Below are positions 25,503 to 33,793 of a stretch of DNA of 64,000 bases, in pieces. Source of the stretch: Bacteroides luti (GTDB taxonomy: Bacteria; Bacteroidota; Bacteroidia; Bacteroidales; Bacteroidaceae); contig NZ_FQTV01000004.1 of NCBI RefSeq assembly GCF_900128905.1, positions 218,249 through 282,248 of the forward strand, written 5' to 3'. How positions within the stretch are numbered: position 1 is the first letter of the stretch; every line of letters begins with the position of its first letter. The translations under genes were made by a program, and so were the position numbers. The notes below the pieces were generated by a model, which saw nothing but the letters and a program-made list of their open reading frames with translations, was not told the DNA's origin and searched no databases.

Positions 25503-25828
25503 GAAAAACAGAACGAGGAGGAATGATGGATGTACCATGCAGAGTGCAATATAAAGTGATACTACCGGGTAAAAGGCCTGTACCTACGACAAAAAGCATG
25601 GTAAAAGTTAACTATAAATGAACACTGATTGACTGAACTGTGTTTGACTATTTTTTCAGTAGAGAAAGACCGGAATCTTTCAAAGTAAATGAAGTGATTG
25701 ATGGCTGTCAGGAGGCTCTGAAGATGATGCCTCTGGGTTCTCGCTGGATGATTTACACCCCTTACGAACTGGGATACGAAACCAGGACGGTAGGAAAAAT
25801 AAAGCCCTACTCTACCCTGATTTTGTAG
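25490..25828 (+). pseudogene. decayed partial copy of the FKBP isomerase gene
   Basis: From the CTGGAA at about 25497 the plus strand follows the FKBP gene (18008-18345) but with several dozen mismatches, loss of the first residues, in-frame stops (for example TATAAATGA around 25613-25621) and a premature TAG at 25826. The later half still reads as FKBP-like protein (SRERPESFKVNEVIDG). The junction with the neighbouring fragment falls in a 13-base word shared by both parent genes. Confidence 0.85.
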
Positions 25829-25862
25829 GAGATTGAGGGAACAAGATAATTATTTTACCCCA

Positions 25863-25902
25863 TCAGAGAAAGGTGGAAGATAAACATCTTCCCCTTCTCT
25901 GA
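25863..25902. terminator. stem-loop downstream of the curli operon
   Basis: TCAGAGAA (25863-25870) pairs with TTCTCTGA (25895-25902), and GGAAGAT with ATCTTCC inside. It lies 65-100 bases beyond the stop of the last curli-operon gene on the minus strand, but the T run on that strand is poor, so it may stabilise the 3' end rather than terminate. Confidence 0.45.
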
Positions 25903-25966
25903 AAAAATATTCAATCTAAAATTCCATCAGTTGCATTTAACACTTGAATTTAGGGTTTTAATAAGC

Positions 25967-26617
25967 CTACTTATCATCATCTCCTGTTGTAAATGACCAG
26001 GTAGGACTGAATGCTACAACTTTTCCATTAAGTTTGGCTAAAACATACCAATAATAGGTTGTTTTAGGTTTTAATATGCCTGTTATTACTTGTTTCAATA
26101 CAACATCTTCTCCTAACAGATTCTGAACTGTTGAATTGGACTCGAAAAAGTAAATATTATAAGTTAATTCTAAATTTGACTTTAAACCGTTTACTTTCCA
26201 AGAAAAAGTAGCACTCGAATCTGCCACTTGTACTGCCCCGTTTGCAGGAACAGGATCGGAGAAGGTAATGGTTCCAATATTAGCAGTATCTCTATACATT
26301 AAAAGATCCATCTGAGTAGTCTCCTCACCATAAGTTTCAACGATCAAAGAATTACTCAGGTAGTTTTTCTTTGTCAGATTCACGGCAATATCTCCTTCTT
26401 TGATTTTCGGAATTGTAAATTTACCTTCTGCATCTGATAGTAAGACCAAGCTTGCAGGTGTAGTGCTGATCATAACTCCGGAAACTGGAAGATAAGTATC
26501 TCCGTCCATCACTTTTCCGGAAATCATACCAAAATTAGTGACATTCAGTTTATCTGATTCACAGGAAGTGAATACTATGAGAAATATCAGGCCGATGATA
26601 TATAAATATTTTTTCAT
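25967..26617 (-). CDS. lipoprotein with carboxypeptidase-regulatory-like and FnIII-like domains
   Basis: A 216-residue lipoprotein (lipobox FTSC, C19). Residues 30-110 look like a carboxypeptidase-regulatory-like beta sandwich (ISGKVMDGDTYLPVSGVMIS...DAEGKFTIPKIKEGD pattern); residues 115-210 resemble a fibronectin-III domain (ATFSWKVNG, TTYYWYVLAKLNGK, SPTWSFTTG). Last gene of the curli-type operon, 17 bp after csgG. It may anchor or scaffold secreted fibre at the surface. No csg homologue that I know has this layout, so the role is inferred from position alone. Confidence 0.75.
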   Translation of the reverse strand: MKKYLYIIGLIFLIVFTSCESDKLNVTNFGMISGKVMDGDTYLPVSGVMISTTPASLVLLSDAEGKFTIPKIKEGDIAVNLTKKNYLSNSLIVETYGEETTQMDLLMYRDTANIGTITFSDPVPANGAVQVADSSATFSWKVNGLKSNLELTYNIYFFESNSTVQNLLGEDVVLKQVITGILKPKTTYYWYVLAKLNGKVVAFSPTWSFTTGDDDK

Positions 26618-26634
26618 AATATAAGGTTTTATTT

Positions 26635-28026
26635 TTATTTCATTTTAAAAAGATACCATTTCAATCCCAAAGAAACTCCCCAGCTAAAATCGTTATGCTT
26701 TCCAGCGTTGGCTCCGTCAAAACTGTCATATAAGTAATAATTTACTCCAGATGAAACAGTAAATCCCAAGCTTCTACCGACCAAATATTCCAGTCCGAAT
26801 GTTCCGTTTACTTTGGGTAGATATTTCTCACGGGATAAACCTACTCCTTTATTCTTATAATCATATCCTGCACCAACACTACAATACGGCGTTAATTTTT
26901 CGTATGGCAAAAACATATAGCGTAAAGAAAGGTCACCATATAATGAAGTGTCATCAACCTTATCCTGAACCATCAAGCCACGGCATCCAATTTCTGCATC
27001 AATATAAAAATGATGACTAATGGCTGCACCCATAAGAAATGAAGATTTGAATCTCAGATCACTTTTTGAATAGTCTCCCGAATAGGAATTAGAACCAACC
27101 TGAACTCCGATAGAAAGACGGCCACGATTTTTTTTATCCAATTTTCTCCCCATTGGGTCTAATTCGTAATTTAACTGTTTTTCATCCCAATAATTTTTAA
27201 ATGCAACAGATGCCGTATCCTTTGGATTCTGAAGTCCCCACAGTTTATCATTAACACCTTCAATAATAAGACTTTCAACAGCTTTTTCAATTGCTTCTGT
27301 AACACAAATTTCTGTAGGCTCATTGTAGGTATAACCTGCTTCTGCTTCGAGTATGCGTTTGGGTGTAATATACTTAAACACTCCGGTCGAAACTTCCTGA
27401 GAGAGAATTGATTTTGTGGTGTATACAGTCTTTAAGACCTTGCCATTGGCAGTTGACACAGCACGAATATAGATGCTTATGCGGTCTTCGCGATATTGTC
27501 CTGATATATCAATTCCGGCATAACGTATACCGGGCCCTCCGGTCAGAACATTTGTTTCATAGGAGATAATTCCTCCTTCAAGGATAACGCCTGCAAACAG
27601 AAGTGGCGGTAAAAGTGATTCGCTGTTCTGATCTGTTTTTTCGTACTGAGCGCGACTGGATCTGATAATTTTTCTTTCATTCAGTAAATTGGCCATATTT
27701 TCACGCTCAATTGGGATAAACCAACCGGATTCCTCCAATGCACGAATTAAAATTGTTGTTGCACCTTGAGTTACTGCGGTAGACCAGTTGTTACCAGTAT
27801 CCGATGGCTTGTATTGCCCTGTTTGATCCCGGAATTTATAGACGGCTGTAACTATTTTCTCCTGAGGTTTGGGAAGACTCAAGAGCATCTTTTTGGCAGG
27901 TGACTCAGGACCAAGAACAGCTCTTCGAGGTTGTAAGGGTTGACGCATAAATGTACCACAGGCCGACACCAGAACCATCACAATCAACACGGAAAGGGGA
28001 CTTAGTAGTATTTTTCTTTTTAACAT
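26635..28026 (-). CDS. csgG: CsgG-family curli export lipoprotein with extra C-terminal beta-barrel-like domain
   Basis: A 463-residue lipoprotein (lipobox VSAC, C23). Residues 55-270 match CsgG: VTAVYKFRDQTGQYK, a GATTILIRALEESGWF helix, ENMANLLNERKIIRSSR and ILEGGIISYETN. CsgG forms the nonameric outer-membrane channel for curlin subunits. E. coli CsgG has about 277 residues; here some 170 more follow, rich in alternating aromatic strands (LSIGVQVGSNSYSG, YCSVGAGYDYKNKG) and ending in SWGVSLGLKWYLFKMK, like an 8-strand outer-membrane barrel. Gene order csgE-csgF-csgG supports the role. Confidence 0.9.
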   Translation of the reverse strand: MLKRKILLSPLSVLIVMVLVSACGTFMRQPLQPRRAVLGPESPAKKMLLSLPKPQEKIVTAVYKFRDQTGQYKPSDTGNNWSTAVTQGATTILIRALEESGWFIPIERENMANLLNERKIIRSSRAQYEKTDQNSESLLPPLLFAGVILEGGIISYETNVLTGGPGIRYAGIDISGQYREDRISIYIRAVSTANGKVLKTVYTTKSILSQEVSTGVFKYITPKRILEAEAGYTYNEPTEICVTEAIEKAVESLIIEGVNDKLWGLQNPKDTASVAFKNYWDEKQLNYELDPMGRKLDKKNRGRLSIGVQVGSNSYSGDYSKSDLRFKSSFLMGAAISHHFYIDAEIGCRGLMVQDKVDDTSLYGDLSLRYMFLPYEKLTPYCSVGAGYDYKNKGVGLSREKYLPKVNGTFGLEYLVGRSLGFTVSSGVNYYLYDSFDGANAGKHNDFSWGVSLGLKWYLFKMK

Positions 28027-28051
28027 AATATTAGATTTTGGTTAGCAAGAA

Positions 28052-28474
28052 CTAAAAATAAGGAACCACTACCGAGGTCTGACTACCGGTTTTATTATCA
28101 ATTATGGTAATATTTAACCCATTAGTTTGGTCAGCAATCTGAATTTGATAATCGCCCAATACATAAGTTCCAGCTGTCAATCCACCTTCGCCAAACTGTT
28201 TGGAAACAATTTGGCGGGAAAGTTGACTTAATATTTGTTGGTTCAAACTTTGCGTAAAATTCTTTAGCGGATCGGTGCTGTAACTGCTGGTAGAACTGGT
28301 AGTAGTGGCTTCTTTAGTGTTGTTCTGAGCTTGCGCAGAACTAAGCAACCAACTGTAATTGTATGGACTTCCTCCAAATGCGGGATTCTTGGGAGTATAA
28401 ACAAAATCCTGCGCGTAAGTTTTTCCTGTTACGAAAAACAAAACCAGAAATAGTGTTTTATAAATTAGTTTCAT
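28052..28474 (-). CDS. csgF: CsgF-like curli assembly protein
   Basis: A 140-residue exported protein; I start it at MKLIYKTLFLVLFF because this gives a clean signal peptide cleaved near AQD, whereas an in-frame ATG 15 codons upstream does not. The mature N terminus DFVYTPKNPAFGG is the CsgF signature that plugs into the CsgG channel, and the C terminus YQIQIADQTNG...ITIIDNKTG also matches. It links the exporter to the surface nucleator. Lies 48 bp after csgE and 25 bp before csgG. Confidence 0.9.
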   Translation of the reverse strand: MKLIYKTLFLVLFFVTGKTYAQDFVYTPKNPAFGGSPYNYSWLLSSAQAQNNTKEATTTSSTSSYSTDPLKNFTQSLNQQILSQLSRQIVSKQFGEGGLTAGTYVLGDYQIQIADQTNGLNITIIDNKTGSQTSVVVPYF

Positions 28475-28522
28475 TGCGATTTTCTTAAGGGTTAATATGT
28501 AGTAATTTATATTAATCAATGA

Positions 28523-29011
28523 CTAATAGATTCCTGATCCTGACATGTCATCTCCATTAATTTGTCTCATTATTTCTTGATAATTTACCAGATACTCTTG
28601 TGTTGTTGATATCGCTTGACTTGTCATGGCTTCAAGAATATCTTGCCTTGGCTGAAGAATAGCCTGATATACAAGGTTTTCGTTAATTGAAACAGCAATA
28701 ATAGTATTGCTTAGACGAAATGGTTTTTCAGAAACAGTAATGGTATAGTTCTTTGCTTCAGGAGGAGCTTCCCAACTACTATAAAATAAATCGTAAAAAT
28801 CCTTTCCTGCTTTCGTTTTCGTATCATCAACCAGTAATCCGTCAATTTCAAGTTCAATTTCATTACCATTTGACTTGAATGGCTGTTGAGTAACCTGCTC
28901 AACAATTTTCATTAACGCTGCCGGTGCCGGCTTCTTTTTTAAAGAATCACCCGGTACGTTTGAAGGATTAATTAAAAATGCTGATAAAATAACACTCGCA
29001 AATAGTACCAT
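28523..29011 (-). CDS. csgE: CsgE-like curli secretion chaperone
   Basis: A 162-residue exported protein with a short N-terminal hydrophobic signal. The core EIDGLLVDDTKTKAGKDF (about 54-71), FYSSW and NYTITVSEKPF are typical of CsgE, which caps the periplasmic side of CsgG and selects curlin. The C-terminal part LQPRQDILEAMTSQAISTTQ also fits. It follows the csgB-like gene by 33 bp and precedes csgF, the order usual in Bacteroidetes curli loci. Confidence 0.88.
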   Translation of the reverse strand: MVLFASVILSAFLINPSNVPGDSLKKKPAPAALMKIVEQVTQQPFKSNGNEIELEIDGLLVDDTKTKAGKDFYDLFYSSWEAPPEAKNYTITVSEKPFRLSNTIIAVSINENLVYQAILQPRQDILEAMTSQAISTTQEYLVNYQEIMRQINGDDMSGSGIY

Positions 29012-29044
29012 CTTTTAAATGATTTATATATTGATATAGAGGAT

Positions 29045-29911
29045 TTATTGTTTTCTTAATGGGAATGAGAAATAAGATTGATCAACAAAAACTTTCATAT
29101 CATGACCTGTCTGATTTATCTCTACTCCTGCTCCGGTGTTTAATAAACTAGTGCTAAGTTGAAGAGACAAATTTGTTCCTGTTTGTGTAAACTTGTTTAC
29201 AGCAGGGGTAGAGTTGGCAACTCCATCAGTTGTCAGACTTAAATTATCGCCAATTTGAATGATCGTATCAAACAAAATTTGTTCAGATTCATTTCCCTGT
29301 TTATAGTCGGTCACTGAATTTTTCGTTCCGTTTTGCAAAGCCGATAAATAATTATTTTTCCCTTTTTGTTCGGCGGTTATGGTATTGTAGAAACCCTGTT
29401 GAACAACCTTAGCGTTGTTGTTATTACCCTCCTGCGAGATACTTAGCTTATTGCCCTTTCCTTCAATCTGACTCCCGTTCTCTGCATTTTGAAGCAGAGC
29501 AGAAATATTACTGTAATCAACTCCAATTTGGTTTTCCTGCTGACTTTCTGCCAGTGAAGCAAGATAACCTAACTGAAAACTGAGTAGTAAATTACCGGTT
29601 CCCACCTGTCCAACGGTTAATTCGTTTGATGTGCCCGTTTGTACAGCATACGACTGATTGTTCATCGCTGAAGCCACATCGTTTTGCTGACTGATACTAG
29701 ACTTGTTCTCGTTGCCTGTTTGCTGGATTAATGCATAATTACTGTATCCCTGGTTCAAAGCCTGGAAGTTCATAATATTATCTATACCTGATGTTTGAAT
29801 CTGCCGGATCACTTCATTCGGGTCTAATCCAGAATTATTAATTATCTCCTGTGAATTACAAGGAAAGTAATTAATCAAAAGTAAGATTAAATAGAAAGTA
29901 GCCTTTTTCAT
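29045..29911 (-). CDS. curlin-repeat protein (CsgB-like minor subunit)
   Basis: A 288-residue exported protein: signal peptide 1-20, then repeats of the curlin form Q-x-G-x2-N-x-A/S-x3-Q, for example IQQTGNENKSSISQQ, VQTGTSNELTVGQVG and ISQEGNNNNAKVVQQG. The repeats are less regular than in the larger protein upstream and the C terminus (DQSYFSFPLRKQ) is basic and non-repetitive, a trait of nucleator-type curlins. This suggests a CsgB-like role. A 200-bp gap with two stem-loops separates it from the upstream curlin gene. Confidence 0.8.
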   Translation of the reverse strand: MKKATFYLILLLINYFPCNSQEIINNSGLDPNEVIRQIQTSGIDNIMNFQALNQGYSNYALIQQTGNENKSSISQQNDVASAMNNQSYAVQTGTSNELTVGQVGTGNLLLSFQLGYLASLAESQQENQIGVDYSNISALLQNAENGSQIEGKGNKLSISQEGNNNNAKVVQQGFYNTITAEQKGKNNYLSALQNGTKNSVTDYKQGNESEQILFDTIIQIGDNLSLTTDGVANSTPAVNKFTQTGTNLSLQLSTSLLNTGAGVEINQTGHDMKVFVDQSYFSFPLRKQ

Positions 29912-29972
29912 ATTCTTATTAATTAATTACCAAACAATTAAAACTACCGATTTGTTCAATTTAATTAATTAT

Positions 29973-30044
29973 ATTCCCAATTTTTATCAAATGGGAATTA
30001 TTCTTTACAAATTCGTAAATTACCCCGGCTTGCAAAAGCCGGGG
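29973..30044 (-). other. two stem-loops between the curlin genes
   Basis: A strong hairpin CCCCGGCTT-GCAA-AAGCCGGGG occupies 30023-30044, and a weaker ATTCCCA...TGGGAAT pair lies at 29973-29998. On the minus-strand transcript they sit between the major curlin gene and the minor one. No strong T run follows, so they may be a leaky terminator or an RNA-stability element that sets the ratio of the two subunits. Confidence 0.6.
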
Positions 30045-30111
30045 ATTTAGCCATCACATTAAAAATCACGGGATGAACCTATAACTTCTATTCACATGGT
30101 GGAAAGAGTTT

Positions 30112-31494
30112 TTAGTGTTGAATTACACTTGCTCTATTAGTACCAACTTGACTAACATTTACAATTGCACCTGCAGATGTAGAATCTAAATTCAAGAGGT
30201 TAGCATCGCCTGTTTGTGTAACAGTCAAAGAAGAACCGTTGAATAATGCAGCAGAGTTCACGACTGGAGTAGCTCCAAAAACATCGTCAAACATAGCAAC
30301 TTTGTTTACATTACCTTCTTGATCAAGATAAGCAGTGCCACCACCAGTTTTAGTTAATTTAATCAGATTCTCATCACCAACCTGTGTCAGAGTAGAAGTA
30401 CCACCACCAGCTTGAGAAAATTCAATAGTGTTGCCAACTTTGCTGATTAATGCCGAATTATCTTGCGTAACTGTTACAATACCATCAGCCTCTAAAGCCA
30501 AACTATTTTTGTCACCATTTTGATTAACACTAAGCCAAGAACCTGTAAACTTTGCCCAAGTGGCATCAAATCCATATGCATTAGTCGATAGCCCTTTAAC
30601 AACATTTTGCATTCCTTTCTGAGTGATATAAGCTGTACCACCACCTGTTTGGAAAAGTTTTTGATTATTATTGTCACCATCAATAGTTTGATATGCAATA
30701 TTATTGATACCATATTGATATATTTCTGCATTATTTGACGAACCAGTCAAGCTTTGATTAGAATAATTCGAGTAACCATCTTGTGTAATAGTACTATGAT
30801 TATTCTGAAGCCCAGTCTGAGATTGTATTGCAGTATTATCATTCCCATTAAATTGCTTAATAATTGCAGAATGACCACCTAAAGATGCAGGAGGACTATT
30901 CCAGTTTCCCCCATTTTGGCTTTGTGATGCTTGATTGCGATCACCTGTTGAAGTAATTTCTGCATAATGATTTAGACCATTTTGGTTCTGGTTCCCAATA
31001 TTTGAATATCCCACTTGTGTTAAAACTGCATATTGGTGACTACCTTGTTGAACTTGACTTCCTTGATTTGCATTATTCCCACTTTGATTAATTTTTGCAC
31101 TTAAATTATAACCATCTTGGTACTGGTAACCCGTATTATTGCTAGTATATTGACCTATAGAAGCATAATTATAGCCTGTATATCCAATTCCTTGTATTTG
31201 AGTAGCAGCATTCCCATTCCCAATTTGGGTTACAAAGACATCTTGTGCAGCAGTAATTCCAGCTTGTTGATGTTGTTTTGAATATGAAGTATTACCAAAT
31301 CCATTCTGGAGTATTGTTGCATCATTATTTTTAGCATTGAGAAGTGTCTCTTGTAATACTGTTGCAGTATTTGAACCAGTTTGTGATACTGAAGCATCAT
31401 TTGCCAATCCGGTTTGAGTAAGATATACTATATTCTGACCCATAGCAAAACCTGCTGTAAACAATGCTGCAAATAAAAAAATTAACTTTTTCAT
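30112..31494 (-). CDS. curlin-repeat protein (CsgA-like major subunit)
   Basis: A 460-residue exported protein: signal peptide MKKLIFLFAALFTAGFAMGQ, then the mature chain made almost wholly of curlin repeats such as LTQTGLANDASVSQTGSN, VTQIGNGNAATQIQG and VLTQVGYSNIGNQNQNGLN, about twenty units, Gln/Asn/Gly rich. These stack into a beta-solenoid amyloid. It is three times longer than E. coli CsgA (151 residues), as is common in Bacteroidetes. Its C terminus ends within a repeat (GTNRASVIQH). It follows the small lipoprotein gene by 72 bp. Confidence 0.88.
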   Translation of the reverse strand: MKKLIFLFAALFTAGFAMGQNIVYLTQTGLANDASVSQTGSNTATVLQETLLNAKNNDATILQNGFGNTSYSKQHQQAGITAAQDVFVTQIGNGNAATQIQGIGYTGYNYASIGQYTSNNTGYQYQDGYNLSAKINQSGNNANQGSQVQQGSHQYAVLTQVGYSNIGNQNQNGLNHYAEITSTGDRNQASQSQNGGNWNSPPASLGGHSAIIKQFNGNDNTAIQSQTGLQNNHSTITQDGYSNYSNQSLTGSSNNAEIYQYGINNIAYQTIDGDNNNQKLFQTGGGTAYITQKGMQNVVKGLSTNAYGFDATWAKFTGSWLSVNQNGDKNSLALEADGIVTVTQDNSALISKVGNTIEFSQAGGGTSTLTQVGDENLIKLTKTGGGTAYLDQEGNVNKVAMFDDVFGATPVVNSAALFNGSSLTVTQTGDANLLNLDSTSAGAIVNVSQVGTNRASVIQH

Positions 31495-31566
31495 AATTCA
31501 ATTTATTAAATTAACAATAATTTAAGAAAATTTAAAAATATATAGAAAACGCGTTTTTCTTATATC

Positions 31567-31953
31567 TTATTTGTCTCTTTGTGAGATTTTAATTTGATTA
31601 TTCCTCCCTTTCTGCAAAACAGTCACTTTAGATTTCTTGTCAGTCCGATTAATCAAAACTGTGTTCCCTTCTCCACTGACACGAATGCTGATTTTATTTT
31701 TCGTGTATGTTGAATCCAAAGTTGTTTTCATTACCTTCCCGTTAACCTTAACGAGATTTGACCGACCTTTAATCTGAATTGAATATTGAATAGAATCGGA
31801 TTGAATAGAATCATCGGGCGATCTGTTCAATGGATCATTCTCAGTTAAAGAATTTACAACTTTCTGTTGAGGCTGACTTTTACATGCCTCGCAAACAGTT
31901 ATTGTATATAAACTGAGAACAATTAACGGTAAACTAACATATCGATTTTTCAT
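31567..31953 (-). CDS. small lipoprotein-like protein with curlin-like repeats
   Basis: A 128-residue exported protein. The signal region ends TVCEACKSQPQ; C21 or C24 could be the lipidated Cys, though neither lipobox is ideal. After a polar stretch (25-55) come three strand-turn-strand units with the curlin spacing: IKGRSNLVKVNGK, VSGEGNTVLINRT and LQKGRNNQIKISQ, each G-x2-N centred. It heads the curli operon. I infer a membrane-attached nucleator or a curlin-binding protein; it could instead be a diverged CsgC/CsgH-type inhibitor. Confidence 0.65.
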   Translation of the reverse strand: MKNRYVSLPLIVLSLYTITVCEACKSQPQQKVVNSLTENDPLNRSPDDSIQSDSIQYSIQIKGRSNLVKVNGKVMKTTLDSTYTKNKISIRVSGEGNTVLINRTDKKSKVTVLQKGRNNQIKISQRDK

Positions 31954-33024
31954 AATCAGTATTAAGAATTAGAATAAAACAAGTTTGCACATATTTAATT
32001 TTTAACAATCACAACAACATCGAGAATTATACTATAATTAAATAAAACATTTTAAATTAAATAAATTGGAATTAACATATTTAACATCAATGTAAATACA
32101 TTTTATTTCATAATTTTCACATCTCGGATATTATTTATTAAATTTTCGACAATGCATTTGAACAACAAATCAATTTCAGTTTTAGATGTGCAAAAAAAGA
32201 TAAAATTGATTAATATAATGAAATTTTAAAAATACAACATCATACTTCTTTCGACAGCGCAGTATAATACAAACACAAAATGCCCCAATATGAGATATAA
32301 GGCTGAGAATATAAAAAACAGAGAATTTAGAAGTACCTTAAAAAACAAGCACCGATAGCACTAAAAGAAAAAGTTATCAATACACGCCTTAACTAAACCA
32401 GACATTCTCCTATTTTATTATCATTACATATTCAAACACACGAAAACTTAATATTTCACATTACAAACCCAATATTAACTTAATTAACTATGTATAAAAG
32501 AATAGGTACAATATTCATATTTATAAACATAAAAATCTCTTTTCCTCATTAATAGTATTCTAAGCACAAGAACAAATATGTTATTCAAATAAATAACAGT
32601 ACAATATTCATGATTAAGCACAAATACAGTTACAATTCGATTTAAGGAAAGAAGTTAAACCAATACATAAAATCCCCAATTTTATACAAGTATTTTTTAG
32701 CAACACAAATATTAAACTTTGTAATATTTCATAAAACAGCAAAACATTCTAAAAATTTTAAAGTAATAATAAATTGAAAAATATTTTTTCTATAATAGTC
32801 TTTAAAATTTTAATTTTTGTAATATAATTTATCCATTCATATATCATATTTCTGAATAAATACAGAAAACACTTATTTTAAATATTTTAATTAATTAATA
32901 ATAAAAGAATAGTTTGATTAAATTCTAATATAATTACAAAAAGAATTGCAGTAAAAACAAGGGATAAGTACAAAATATAAGTAAGTAACATATAAAGGAA
33001 TCAAGATGAAATCTGAATGAACAT
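31954..33024. other. gene-free AT-rich upstream region of the curli operon
   Basis: About 1.07 kb with no open frame of 60 codons, no tRNA-like structure and no repeat I could pair. It lies upstream of the curli operon and downstream of the TIGR03915 gene. I found no clean TAnnTTTG box on the minus strand, so the curli promoter may use another sigma factor. Large regulatory gaps before curli genes are known in enterobacteria; here the content is simply unexplained. Confidence 0.5.
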
Positions 33025-33792
33025 TTATTTTTGCTTTTCTGTGAGATACTTCCAAAAACGGACAGGCAAGTGTTGGCGATGAAGCCGTGGGTTAATACGC
33101 TCTTTAATAGCTATTGACTTAAAGTACTCTTTCCACATCTGCTGAAAGAGCTTTTCATCATGCATCATAAGATCTTCGCTCAGCACACCGGTCAACAAAT
33201 GGGATTCTTTTTCTTCAAAACGGACTTCGGTAACAGTGGAAAGATCGTAATAGTAGCCGTATTCACGTTTTAAATCATAGATCAACCATTTCTGGTCGGC
33301 AAAACGATCCTGAAAATGGCTCACTACCAATGACAGGACATTGTACATTGGTTCTATAGCGGCAAAGTAAGTTCCATCAACCGCTTTCTGGAAACGGAGA
33401 AACTGAAGAACCCGCTCTCTCTCACAACCTACTTTTTTATAGATCTTTGCTATTTCGAGCACATCCGGATCTCCAAAATTCATTTCTACCGACTTGGGAG
33501 AATCTATATTTTTACGCATATAACGAAAAAGAAGCATATCAATTTCCGGAAGTTCTGATAGCCAGCAAGCTGTAAGGGCTGACAAGGCAGTACGGGAAAG
33601 TTTTTTTTGCAACCCTTTCCAAACACGCTCTGACTTTTCGCTATCTGAGATAACTGTATATGTTTCATCACAAAAAAGCGGCAACGGTTCTCCTTCTGTC
33701 ACCAATGCCTCTGGAAATGTTTTTCGGAAATAAGCATCGAAAACAGCAGTCAGCAATCCTTCAAAGGTTTTATCATAGATGAAAGTTATCAT
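33025..33792 (-). CDS. TIGR03915-family DNA metabolism protein (DUF4130)
   Basis: A 255-residue protein of the family that always accompanies the TIGR03916 radical-SAM protein. Recognised by TFEGLLTAVFDAY at the N terminus, RERVLQFLRFQKAVDG, and the C-terminal DRFADQKWLIYDLKREYGYYYD and NPRLHRQHLPVRFWKYLTEK. Thought to act in DNA modification or repair; the reaction is not established. Separated by a single base from the upstream radical-SAM gene, so co-translated. Its 3' part has a near-identical truncated copy at 25134-25502. Confidence 0.88.
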   Translation of the reverse strand: MITFIYDKTFEGLLTAVFDAYFRKTFPEALVTEGEPLPLFCDETYTVISDSEKSERVWKGLQKKLSRTALSALTACWLSELPEIDMLLFRYMRKNIDSPKSVEMNFGDPDVLEIAKIYKKVGCERERVLQFLRFQKAVDGTYFAAIEPMYNVLSLVVSHFQDRFADQKWLIYDLKREYGYYYDLSTVTEVRFEEKESHLLTGVLSEDLMMHDEKLFQQMWKEYFKSIAIKERINPRLHRQHLPVRFWKYLTEKQK

Positions 33793-33793
33793 T

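Noticed and set aside
25640..25828. Short FKBP-like open frame as a real gene
   Set aside because: It is the tail of a decayed copy with upstream stops and no start context.
30112..31494. Regular repeats read as a CRISPR or DNA repeat array
   Set aside because: The period follows the curlin protein repeat; the DNA repeats are diverged and lie within a long open frame.
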